From positions 12,382,501 through 12,446,500 of the forward strand of contig NC_068970.1 in the NCBI RefSeq assembly GCF_016808095.1: 64,000 bases of DNA, given 5' to 3'. The position numbers and the translations under genes are program-made. The notes beneath the pieces are model-generated. The model ran no database searches. It saw only the letters and a list, made by a program, of their open reading frames with translations, and was not told the DNA's origin. Positions 37,372-50,000 of the stretch are shown here, one piece after another (position 1 is the first letter of the stretch; every line of letters begins with the position of its first letter). The stretch is from Vigna angularis (lineage: Eukaryota; Streptophyta; Magnoliopsida; Fabales; Fabaceae).

Positions 37372-38665
37372 ACTATATTATATTATGGTAGGTGATTGTG
37401 AATTAGCTGTATCAAATTTTTATATATGTTAAAAAGTATAAAACATAGACGCGTATAGGATATCTCAACAAGACACCTCATTTGATGAGTAGAGAGAATT
37501 TTTTAATACAACTTTTATCTAATATCATAGTTGTTGGAGACCATCATGATATATATATAAAAATAAGTTTTAATGTTATTCTTCTTAGAGTAATAGGTTT
37601 AAATTTATTGAATGTTTCTTGAATTTTAAGAATTCTTTTATCACGTGTGTCTCTCAATATTAGTGTTTAGAAATTACTGAAATGAAAGGTGAAATACTTG
37701 ACACTTTAAATAAATATTTATTAATCAATTAAACGATTTTACAATAGAAAATTTAGTTATATAAAATTAAGTAGAAGAAAACTTTTTCTTAATAATAGAA
37801 GAAACAAAAATAAGTTGGGTTTCGTTAAATGAATTTATTGTCTTTCTTTTCATACATTCCACCTTTCTATAGCATTTTAAAACATGGAGAATTATGCAGT
37901 AAAAGTATTTATACTTGAAATATAAATGTCTTATTAGTTATTTGATCTTATATTTAGACTTTTTTTTTCTTTTACTTTTTTACTCAATTAAGTTTTTTTT
38001 TTAAAAAAAAGATTTAATTGAATCTAAGTTTTTTTCAAGAACGTGATTCTTTTCGTTAAATTGATTTAATATGTTAAAATTGAAATTTGTCACAAAATTA
38101 AAATATAAGTTATTTTTATTTAAAAAGTCTCACATGTCAAAATTATATAGATTTTAACATAAAAGATTATTCAAATATTCAAATTTTAATACGTATAAAC
38201 TTAAATTTTGATAAATAACACTTTCAAATAATTAATATCACTTTAACATTAACATAGAAAATCATTAAAAAATTTTATAAAAAAAATTAATTAAATAAAA
38301 AATAAATATAAATCAAAACTTAAAATATAAATATAAATTTGATGAAATTACTAGCAAAAAAATATAAACAATAAAAGTTATCCAAACTAATTCTAAGTAA
38401 GTGAATAATTTAATCGTAACTTATTTAACCAAAGGTTTATCATTAGTTTTGCAGAAGAAAAAAAGTTTATCATAGAACAACTTATGTCATAAATTCGACA
38501 CGTATATTAAAACTCAATTGCTTACAAACAAAAGATAAAGGTTTTAGTTATAACTTGATTTAAGGACGTTGAAATTATTTTTCAAATTTATTGTAAATGG
38601 GCTAATCATGTACTTTTGCAGTAATCAGCGGTAAAAGCACAGATTGCAACGACGTCAAGAAGAGA
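34861..38665. other. Intergenic, AT-rich
   Basis: No gene recognised. 35747-35905 is a degenerate minisatellite of about 21 bp (see findings), and overlapping open frames on both strands there (35713-36082) lack protein features. A TA tract lies at 37313-37368. The last 100 bases are the 5' flank of the DNA glycosylase gene. Confidence 0.5.
37313..37368. repeat. (TA)28 microsatellite
   Basis: Pure alternation of about 56 bases. Confidence 0.95.
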
Positions 38666-40811
38666 ATGGAAAGGAAGCGGAAGAGGAAGCAGCTGGTGCA
38701 GGGCGCTGAAGAGCCAAAGCCGAAGCCGGTTCGTTCCGGCCCGACCCGAACCGGAACTGTGAAAGATCCGTTCCCATCCCACGCTCGACCCACCCCGCAA
38801 GAATGCGAAGCCGTACGAGACACTCTCTTAGCCCTACACGGCATTCCCCCGGAACTCGCAAAGTACCGCGACGCGGTCCAGTCGGAGTCACCCGAACCTG
38901 TTCTCGACGGTTTGGTCCGAACTGTCCTCTCGCAGAACACCACTGAGACCAATTCCCAAAAGGCCTTCGCTTCTCTCAAAACCTCTTTCCCCACTTGGGA
39001 ACATGTATGCATCAAACGTATTCGTTTGTAATCGCTCGTTTCAATCTTGTTTTTTGCTGTTAGGTTTTAAACGGTGCCGTCTTCTGTGTTGAAGGTTTTC
39101 GGTGCTGAGTCCAAGGACTTGGAGAATGCCATTCGATGCGGAGGTCTGGCCCCGACCAAGGCTTCATGCATTAAGAACGTGCTGCGTTGTTTGCGCGAGA
39201 GAAAAGGTCAATTTTGTTTGGAGTATCTGCGGGATTTGTCCGTCGATGAAGTTAAGGCTGAGCTGTCCCTTTTCAAAGGAATTGGTCCCAAAACAGTATT
39301 CTTCTTTTTCTTTAGCAGTTCTACTTGCCTCTTCATTTTGCAGTTATTCAGCTAATATTCAAGCATTCAAAATCTCAACACTTTGCAGCTCTGTTCAAAT
39401 TATTTGGCCTCATGGTACTTTTGTATGCCGTTTTGGTCATTGTCATTTGTTAAGACTTGGGAATCATAATTGCTTTTGATAACATCCCTAGAAAATATGT
39501 GACTTTATGTTGAATTATATTTTTGTAGATCAAGCAACCTTGTGGTCGCGTACAATATTTCATGCCTGGCTATGCATAAATCTTTGTTGTGTTACTTCTT
39601 AAATTGCAGTGTTTCCCTTTTCAATATACCACATATTTTGGAAACTGTGCATCAGAATGTTTTCCTTGTGAATCCTTGTGAAAAACATTTCTCAAACACC
39701 GCCTTGAATCCTTGTGAAAAGTGAGATACTTTTGTTTTAGTTTGATCAAAATGTGAATTCTGGCAAATGATGCTGTTTCCATCGCAGCCAGTGTTCTGAT
39801 GTTGATTTTTTTTTCAGTTTTATGTTTATTTCTTTCAGTTTTTTGTTTGTTTCTCGTTCACAGACAACTGTTATCCAAAATTTTCAATTGATTTCAAAAT
39901 ATTTATACCAAACCTTTTATCTGCAAAAGAAGTGGCAACCGTAAAAATAGTATAAACATCCTTGTACTGGCTTGCTTTGCCAATGATGTTGATTTTCTAT
40001 TTTTGGACGTAGTTAAGAGCCTCGGTCCAGTTTGTCCTACAGGCCACTCAACGCAATGAAATGATAAGCTTTCTGTCACCATATTTCTTATTTGGTTGAA
40101 ATATGAAGAAATTTCACCCTCACTGGGTCACTGTTTTCTTTAATCTGTTTTACGAGGAGGATAATCCTATGAGGAAACACTTTCCTTGTTTCCCATTCTT
40201 TTTGAGATATCATGGTATATAGGCATTCAGATCGTTGTAAGAGTGCAACTTGGTTTATACTTGCGGTAGATTAAGTATGGCCTGTGTTATTCGTTGGACA
40301 AATTTATGTTAATAACACATCAATGATGATTGTATTTTGCATCGTCGCCCAGTAAGCAAACAGCATCACGTGAAAATCTGTAAACTCAATTAAACACAAA
40401 TTTATTTTCCCTTTCCCTCTTTGTGTTGGTTCTCTAAATTGCGGGATTGATTGTAGGTGGCTTGTGTGTTGATGTTCAATCTTCAGCAAGATGATTTTCC
40501 AGTGGACACTCACGTAAGCATGATTTCATCTTTTACTGTATACTCATATTCATAACACTTGATTCAGTTGAATATTTATGCAGATATTTGAGATTGCAAA
40601 AACCATGGGTTGGGTACCAGCTGTTGCAGACAGAAATAAGTCGTATCTTCATCTAAACCAACGGATACCAAATGAACTTAAGTTTGACCTAAATTGCCTT
40701 ATGTATACGCACGGAAAGCTTTGCCGCAAATGCTCCAGTAAAAAGGGTAACCAGCAAGGAGGAAAAGGTAATGATGAGTCCTGCCCTTTATTGAATTATT
40801 GTAAAGAGTAA
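38666..40811 (+). CDS. HhH-GPD DNA glycosylase, endonuclease III-like
   Basis: Base-excision-repair glycosylase of the HhH-GPD superfamily, similar to an uncharacterised plant group (Arabidopsis At3g47830-like). Exons 38666-39004, 39095-39295, 40457-40513 and 40584-40811 join in phase 0 throughout (825 nt, 274 aa), all with GT-AG introns. A basic N-terminus MERKRKRKQ looks like a nuclear signal. LVRTVLSQNTTETNSQKAF (83-101) is the conserved substrate-pocket helix. LFKGIGPKTVACVLMF (172-187) is the helix-hairpin-helix with Lys179 where endonuclease III has its catalytic lysine. PVDTHIFEIAK (195-205) holds Asp197 at the catalytic aspartate, so a bifunctional glycosylase/AP lyase is likely. The C-terminus has cysteines C237, C246, C249, C266 and C272 in a stretched version of the 4Fe-4S loop. 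Exon 2 starts after aag because only that acceptor keeps the frame. A GC-rich first exon creates antisense open frames (38602-39015), which are shadows. No clear TATA box. Confidence 0.9.
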
Positions 40812-43800
40812 GATTGAACTTTGAGTGGGGCAAACAAGTTATTTTCCATAATTGATTCTCAAACTAAAAGAATTCAATATGGGCTTCGCACTCTAATCTT
40901 GTTACTATTAGAATACTAGGTAGTTTTGACTTAGGCTGTTAGAGAGAGGAACAATTTTTATGACATGAAAAAATGGCCAACAATTGTGTGCTAGTGCATG
41001 ATGTACTTGCTGGGATTAGATTATCTAAAGTAAGCTTTTCCATTTTTAATCTTGTGAAGGGGTCTTGCTGGAAAATGGAATATTGTTTGGATCTCTCTCT
41101 TAATAGACATTAAACATGCAGGGCATACTCCATAAATTGCGTATAGTGCATCTTCAATGGGAGAAACCTATTTCAGTTTCTAAGGACACTAAAAGTTATA
41201 TCTTTGTACTGTCACATCACTCGTAGGAAAACTATACATCGTTTTACTACTAAGAAACTTAAGAAGCTCACGTTTATATCCTTTACTCTAATAGTAAGAA
41301 ATCCACACTTCAAGACATATCTCTTACGATGAGGAAACAGTTCCTTGTAACAAGGAACCTCTTTTTAAGAAGAAATTCAAGTGACGCATAAACTTCTCTG
41401 TTTTTTTAAGAAAATTCGTCATCCTAATGAACTGGTATAGGAGTTGCTCTAAGATGGTCCTTTTCCAACCAGTAAATTTATTCAATCAATATTGATACTA
41501 TATAATATTAAAATAATCTACGTTTTACCGTTATCCCCAATGACTTCTACAATTCTTTTGTATTTTTCTTTTGTTAAACTTGATTTATGAAGTATATATT
41601 ATTTTATTTTAAGAAATAAAAATTTATGCTGTAATTAGTTCTTGAGAAGTAGTAGATGAATCTTAATTTTATGGGTACATTACACTTAGGGATGATAATG
41701 GGATAGGTTTGACTATTTCATCTTATTTAAAATAAAAATTTATCTTCATTTTTATATCAAATGCATATGAAATTTATGTCCTATGTTCATCCCTCCCTTT
41801 CGGAAAACAAAAATATTTATATCTGTTCGTTTACTACTTTAACTATCAATTAAACAATTTTTTACAAAAATTAAAAATCACAGCATAAATATAACATTAT
41901 TAAACATTTAATGTAAAAAGAAAAAAAATGTTATATATATATATATATATGTGTGTATGTGTTTTAATATTAAATATTATAATTATATAAATACTAAAGG
42001 GGTAAAGGTTAATTAATAATCATATAAAAGAGTAAAAATACTAAATATGTGTATTAAAAATAAATTAAAAGAAAAAAAAGGCTAGAATAAGTTTTTTAAG
42101 ATTTATTTCGTCCTTAAATTTAATTTCTGAAAAGTTTTTTAAGAAAAAGTTAGAATTACAATTTTTTTTCACGATTATTCTAAAAAAATTATTTCGTCCT
42201 CAAATTTAATTTTTATATCTTTCATCTTTACAATTCATGTAAAATATTTTTCTTGACAAACAGCTTGTAGAGTATTTCTTATATGACATAAATTTTTATA
42301 GCAAATTATAATATATTTTGTTTCAAAAATGTTTTAAATGACTTTTATAAGGTGCGATCATGAAATATGTATAAATTTAGTCTAAGGAAACATATATTTA
42401 ATATATAAATACCAATTATCACATATAATTTAAAAAATTAAGTATTATTCATGTCTTCCCAATATATAATTTTTTTTCAAGATTAAGATGATTCAAAAAT
42501 GTCTTTAAATTCATGTGTCAACTTGGTTTGGTTTGGTGTATATATTTCATTATCTTTTTCATGTCAATTGGAATGGTATTAATGTTTGGCATAATTTTCA
42601 GGATTTATAATTGTGTTTAGTAGTGTGTTGTATTCAAGAAGGGACTTAGTCTTAGAGGTTATCCTAACACTCCAATAATCATCAATCTTAAATAGAGAAT
42701 GAAGGTTTATGATGAGAAGTAGCAGGAGATCCTAGACTATTGTTTGATTATTCGGTCATAGGTAATAAACGGACTAATCTTGAGTAATATTTTGGGTGAG
42801 CAAGTTATTCCACCACTACAAGTACAAAACTTGTCATAATCTGACTTCAATACACATATACGAATGATCAAGTCTAAATGTTTTGATTCTATTTAAGTTT
42901 TGATTTGAATTGAGAATGTAATTATTATGTATGGTTAAGCTAAATTGTGATTGTTTCATTGTAAAAGTTAGCTTATCCTTCCTTTCGTTTTTATATTTAT
43001 TTGTATTTATCTTTTGTAGTTATTGATTGATATGATTAAAGGATAATGTTTCAAGTGCTAGATAACGAGAAGATTGACGTATAGATAGTAGAGTCAGTTC
43101 TTATTTATATTTGAAGTTTTACAGATATTATTTTAAAATATTTAGTCTATGTATAATTGCTCTTAATTTTAGAAATCCATTATATATAAAATTTGATGTT
43201 ATGGTTAGATTTAAATAATTGTAATAATAATTTATATGTTATCTTTTAAGTTAGCTGTTATTATTTATTAAATATATAATAATTTCATAATAATATTAAA
43301 ATTATATTAAAATGGATGTCACGATAATAATACATAAACTTATTTGTTGTATTATTTATCGAAATACATAGTTGTCAGGTATAAGTAATGGGAGATAAAT
43401 TAAGTTAACTCTTATAATTTTAATTATAAGTTTTGAAACATTAGTTGTAATTAGTTGTAATGCTAAGATAATTTACAAACATTACAAAAATTTCGAAGCA
43501 GGTTTTGTCCTATAGATAGAATTTACGCTCAAAAATAATTTTATCCTTCCATGTTATCTCCACCGATATTTACTGAATTTCAAAGGCTGATATGAACACA
43601 CGTAGTAGATGTGAATGTCGGGGTCAGTCAGATCAAAGTGTACGTGTGTGTAGACTTCCCGAGATAAGTTTTTGCCCATATCAATGTTGATGTCTAACAT
43701 TGACCGATCAAATTATTATTGCAATTAAATATAAATATTAAGGTAACATTTAAATATTAATTTTTAAAGTAACATTTGGTAAAAATTAAAATTAAGAAAA

Positions 43801-44065
43801 TGATTTAGCAGAATGTATAGAAAAATTACACTTAAGTGAAAAAGCTATGTAGTTTCTTTCAAATAAAATAGAGAAATTATGAGATTATATTAAATAAGAA
43901 TGAAAAATGAATTTTTAATTAAAAATAACATAAATGGAGGGATACAGAAAAACAAAAGATGAAACATTGATCAGATCTTTCCCGGTTCTCTCTCGTTCAC
44001 TGCGACAGCATACCATAATCCGCTACTCTCTTTCCCCTTGGTTTCAAACCAAAGTCTCAAAACCC
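40812..44065. other. Intergenic between glycosylase and mannosidase genes
   Basis: Contains the 3' flank of the glycosylase gene, AT-rich sequence with a short TA/TG repeat (about 41933-41960), and the mannosidase promoter region. No gene recognised. 41690-41800 resembles a degraded transposon end (gggatgataatggg ... catccctccc) but the match is too short to call. Confidence 0.5.
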
Positions 44066-47000
44066 ATGTTTCATCCTCGTCATTACACAACATGTCTGCT
44101 TCTTCTTCTCTTCCTTCTCGTACTTTCCGACTTTTCCATGTCCCAATCACAATCCCCTTGGGCGGCCAAGAAAAAACGCATGAAAGAGAAAGTTCGCAAT
44201 ATGTATGTAAATATCACCCTCCAACTCCGTAGTCTTTTTAACATTTCAATTTTACCTGTTCATCTCTTTCTCGGCAATGTTTAGCTCACGCGTCTGAGTT
44301 TCGAGTTAGGATGGGGAAAACACATTAAGAAAACTAGGCTTACGTTTTCCTACCTAAATCGAAGGCGTATTGAACTTATTGATTGTTTTACGTGTCCTGC
44401 TACTTCGATCCTTGAATTATACTGATAATGAGTTTTACAGAAGAGGCAATGAAGGTGGTAGGAATTGCCATACCTAATCTTTGAAGTAGGTTGAGTATTA
44501 TTTTCTTCCCTGGAGAACAATTATTTATTAATGTTGTTGGTTCGTGGCACTTTTTGTTTGTAGGTTTTACCACGCGTATGACAACTATATGACATATGCA
44601 TTTCCGGTCAGTTTGTTTCTATATTGTCATTTTTCTTTTATTGACGTACAATAGTGTGCAATGTTTAGATTGTCATATTTTTGCAGCATGACGAGCTTAA
44701 ACCTATCTCTAAAACTTTCACCAACTCCCTGAGTGAGCTGGGAAATTTGAAGGTAATGATATCTCTATTTAAGAACATAAGAAGAAAATCAGTCAGAAAA
44801 CTGTGGAAATAACTGTTTACTACTGCAGCTTGAACACTTGCCTCAAGACTATAATGGCTCTGCGCTTACACTTATTGAATCGCTGTCTAGGTATGTGTAT
44901 TCAGCTACCACATGAGTTGTTAGTTTATGTAATTCTGTTTTTATTCAATTTGTCCTGTTTATGATGAGTTCATGTTGTCTATCTTGTTGATGTGGAAACT
45001 GATCCATATTGTTCTATATTTTATTAGCCTTGTTATTATGGGAAATAACACTGAATTTGAGAGGGCAGTGCTTTGGCTTTCAGAAAATCTTACATTTGAT
45101 GTTGATGCACGCATAAATCTTTTTGAGGTAAATGTTTCGACTTGGTTGAAATTCTTGAGTCCAGAGTTTTGTGTGACATGATGTTAGTTTGCTCTAATTT
45201 TGAAAAGGGGATTGCTTAAATTTCTTCGGAATGATATTGAAAAATAATTTTTTTCTAAACACTTGAATTCTTAAGCACTATAATGTGATTTTCTTATCAC
45301 TTGATTGTAATCATTCAGTGCAACATAAGAGTTCTTGGAGGACTTGTCTCTGCTCATTTGCTTTTATCTGATTCTTCAAAGAAGTTGTTACAAGGGGCTT
45401 ACAACAATCAGCTGCTAGTTCTGGCTGAAGATTTAGGGAAACGCTTCCTACCAGCATTTAATACGCCTACTGGATTGCCATATGCATGGATTAACTTAAA
45501 GGTATGCATAGAGCATTCAAATTCTGTCACTCTGTAAATCTTTTATTTAGAGGGAAAGGCATCAGCTTATATGTTATTTTCATTTAATTTGGTTGGTAAG
45601 CTTTTGAATGTTTGAAGATAAGTATGTTAATATTAATCCTGTAGTCAAGAGTCAAAAGTTCTTATTGCATCATTAATTTAAAGAAATACATTTCCATGTC
45701 CCTGTCACATTTCCAGCTTGTTTTCTTGTGTCCACCACAGCTGCTGTCACTAGATGTTGTCCTTCCCATTGCCAACTCAACAAGCTGAGCCCATAATTGA
45801 ATTCAACATTAGTCACTTTGAGGTGGGGGGCTATGAATTTTTAGGTTAGTCAGTCCATCCAGGCATGCCACCCCTCTCCATTGATCTCTACCAATGTTCT
45901 GGCATGAAACTGTGCACCAGTCCACCTTTTCAGTAATTCCTCCCTCCACAGATCAGCTTGTCTTCTGTATTAAGTTCACCACAATCCATTGTGTTTCGGT
46001 TCCACCACCCGAACAGGCTGTTTAACCTTGTCTCTGTTGTGTGTGGTGGCCATCTTTGTCTCTGTTTCTTTCCATTTGATCCCAGTGCCGTGTGTATTGT
46101 TCTGTTCCATCTGTGTTTGTTTGCCTTCCTGTCTGTTTGACTCTGTTTTGTCTTTCTGTTTATATCTGCATGTATTGACATATTGTGTTTGTGTATATAC
46201 TTGCATGACATCTACTTACAATTTTCATGACACTGTTTGAATTTTAACTTTGGCTCTGGTAGGGCTGTTGGTTGACATTTTATGAGCCATTTTCAAGTCC
46301 ATTAAGACAGATCAAGTTTTTCCCAAGCTGTCACTTTTCAAAGGTTTTTTCTTTTCTTCTACAGTTTGAAGTTATTCATGTGGTTTAAAGCTTCCAAAAC
46401 CGTTTTGATAAATTTGAAAAGGCTTGGGACCCACTATAAATATTTGTAATGATTTTTCTCTCTTGATGGGCATCTTTCTTTCAATGTCTCTTCACCTTGG
46501 TTGTGCAACAGCCTATCTTCCGATTGTGCATCATTCTTCTTATGTTATGTTTTCATGACAATGATTATTTTGGTGCTTCTTTTGTTATCTCTTCAGCAGT
46601 CAACAGTTTTTGGGATGGTTCATTGCGTTATGTCGTCTCTTCTCTTCAGCCATCTGGTTTATGAACTTTACTTTTAAATTATTTTCCTTGTTAAATGCAC
46701 TTATTTTTAACAAGCTAAGAGCTTAGTAAGCTTTAGCTTCAGAAAATTCTAAGTCCAACCATGTTAGGAATGTTATTAAGTTGTATTTCAATACATCCAA
46801 TAGTTTCATATCACTTAAGAGTTGAGTCCAATAACAATTTAAATTTACCTTCCTCCCTTTTGATCCTAAGACGTCTTTTAAGGACAAAATCGTGATGAAT
46901 ATCTGAGCTCCAATTTGGATATATAGTGTGTATGTATATATGTTATAACAAATAAATATTTTTTAAGTATATTCAGTTATAAATATATCTCTAAATATCT

Positions 47001-50000
47001 TAAAGTTGGATAGGTACAATACAAGCTGAGCATAATAGGTGTACTGCACAAGATCATGATCTTGCCAATATGTTAGCATAACAACCAACATTAGGTTATA
47101 TCTCTTTTGTTCTTTACTACATTGATTCTGATGGAATAAAAATGGTTAAACTTTTACAGTTCTGTGCCAGATCACCAGTTGAGGCCATGAGATGATTCCT
47201 CTAAATGCCATAATAGATGGATAGATATTCATTTCTATATGCAACATTTACTTTTATTTATAAAGTATATTATACTTTAAAATAAAGTTTACTGATAGAG
47301 AAATAATTAGTTTTTAAATTGCAAAGAATTCTGTAGACTTGATATGTGTAAAGAGAACATTAGATCCAACTGTTGAATCATTTAATGCTCATAGAAAAGT
47401 TGTTGAATGGAATTAGTTTGGTCAGATTTTCACTTGGAGTATGTGATTCTCCCATCTATGCATACATCAAAGACTTTAGATTATAAGGTGTTAATCTTGT
47501 ACCTGAACCATGTTAATTCAAATATTTAGACATAAAAAATTATAGATTGTGGTCTTTTGCATTTTCTTTAAACTTTTTTTTACTCTTTTAAAATGATATA
47601 TAACTCCCTACCAATGCAAAATATTCTGTACACAGTATGGAGTAATGGAGAATGAGACTACAGAAACAAGCACTTCAGGGTGTGGTGAGAGGTCTAGCTT
47701 AGTGTTTTAAGACTAGGGTATAGTAAAATGATTTAAGTTGCTTCTAATTTTCCTTCTTTATGCAGGTTCCCTGATTCTTGAAATGGGTGCTTTATCAAAA
47801 ATGACTGGCGACCCCATATACGAATCAGTAGCTTTACGTGCTCTTCGCAAGCTGTGGAGTATGCAGAGCTCATTAAAACTATTTGGAACCACATTGGACG
47901 TGGCAACTGGGCAATGGATCGAATATTCATCAGGAATTGGAGCTGGTAGTTAACTCTGACCCACCAGGGATATTCTCACTAGTTTGGCTAATTGGATAGT
48001 GCAGCATATAATCTACATGTTTATTGTCTGTTGAAAGTATTTGATAAATTTAGTTATTCTAAACTTTCAAATGCTAATGACTGGCCTTCATGTTTCTTTT
48101 GTTGGATTTTATTTCCTGGGTTATTTTAGGGGTTGATTCCTTCTACGAGTATCTTCTCAAAGCCCATATCCTTTTTGGGAAGGAGGACTTTTGGAAGATG
48201 TTTCACTCTGCTTATGTTGCTGCGCAGAAATATTTCAGACACGGTGCTTGGTATCACACTTGTTAAGAAAGTCTTTGCTTTTTGTTTATGCTGCCTAAAC
48301 TGTACTTTTATACAGTACTAGAAAGGTGCTGATAGGAGAATGTGATCAACAATTGTAACCTGGACTGGTTGGCCTAATGCAGGTACCATGAAGCTGATAT
48401 GAGGACTGGAAGAGCAACTTATTGGCAGCTTACAAGCCTTCAAGCATTTTGGCCTGGCCTACAGGCTAGTAGCTGGACTTCGAATTTTACTTACTTAAAA
48501 ATTAGGTTTGATATCTTTCTGAGTTTGTAATTGCATATGACTTCTGGAGAGCAGGTTCTTATTGGGGATGTTATGGCTGCTAATTCCTCTCACCGTGAGT
48601 TCTTCCATGTGTGGAAGAGATACGGAGTGCTACCAGAGAGGTATTCTCTGATTTTGCCATCAATCTGTAATCTGGTTTTTGTTCTTACAGTACTATATAA
48701 TATATGTATCACATTGAATCATAAATCCAAATCCGTGTAAAAGGTATTTGCTGGACCACCAGATGATTCATCCTACTGAAAAATATTATCCCTTACGTCC
48801 TGAATTGGCTGAGTCAACATTCTACTTATATCAAGCTACTAAAGGTCTGATAGTTCTTCCACCTTTTTATTTTATATTTGTTGATATTGAGGCATTAGGT
48901 TCAACTGCTTCTAAAATAGTATGCTCTTGAAAAGAGTGGTGTACATGTAAATACTTTTTTCCATGATAGAAAGGGTTTCAAACTCTAAATTTAACAAGAA
49001 AGCTATTAGCATACAGCAACATTTCAGTCAAATAATCTGGCAGCTAGGCTTCTTCATGCTGTAATACATTAGTACTTGACCTAGAACTTTATTTTAAAAA
49101 TGAGTATTATCTTGGTATTTTCTATCAACACAACATCATAACAATATCACAGATATTCGATTTTACTAAATATATTATCTTTTAAATTTAATCTCTATAA
49201 CATCAATAAAGAGAATCCTACCTGACCAATAATGATATATTCAACCATTATTAATTTCAGATCCATGGTATATTGAAGTCGGTGAATCGATAGTGAATTC
49301 CCTTAATTTATACACCAAAGTTGAAGGTGGTTTTGCAAGCATTAAGGATGTGACAACTATGCAATTGGAAGATCATCAGCATAGTTTTTTTCTTGCTGAA
49401 ACGTGAGACCTTTTCTTCCTCTTTCATAATGCTAAGGTTAAAAATTATGAAACAAAAGCAAATTGGAATTTTTCTCAAGTAATTATTGTATTTCAGATTT
49501 TCTGATTAGATCCTGTGTTTTCTTCAGGTGCAAATATTTATATCTTCTGTTTGACGATTCGTTTGTACATGACAATAATTACGTATTTACAACTGAAGGT
49601 CATCCTCTTCCGGTACTCCGCAATTGGCATGAAGAGCTTCCAGAAGCTTATGTTCCAACTAATTGGACTTTTGTGAAGGTATTTTTACAATTTACTGTAG
49701 TGCTTGTTGGTTTTGCTTGTATAGATAAATGAAAAAAGTGTCATAAATCTCCTAAAGTTTTCCTCATTTGCAAAAGCCTTTATAAACCATAATTACGTCA
49801 TTAGATCCTTCCATCCACCTGCTGTTGGGTACTCTAACTGAAGAGTGTTTTGGTAAAATATTAGCCTCCATCCTGATAATTTATAAATATATCCTTTAAA
49901 ATATACTTTTATCAATTTTTTTACTTCATAATATGAAAAAGGGGGGAAAAATTAGGACAGAGGGACAAAACTTAGATGCAGTTATTTAAGTGTTTTTTGT

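Noticed and set aside
38602..39015. 137-codon antisense open frame over the first exon of the DNA glycosylase
   Set aside because: Its sequence has no protein features; the sense frame has conserved motifs and joins in phase to later exons.
45930..46240. Several open frames on both strands
   Set aside because: They lie inside a mannosidase intron, are low in complexity and show no domain.
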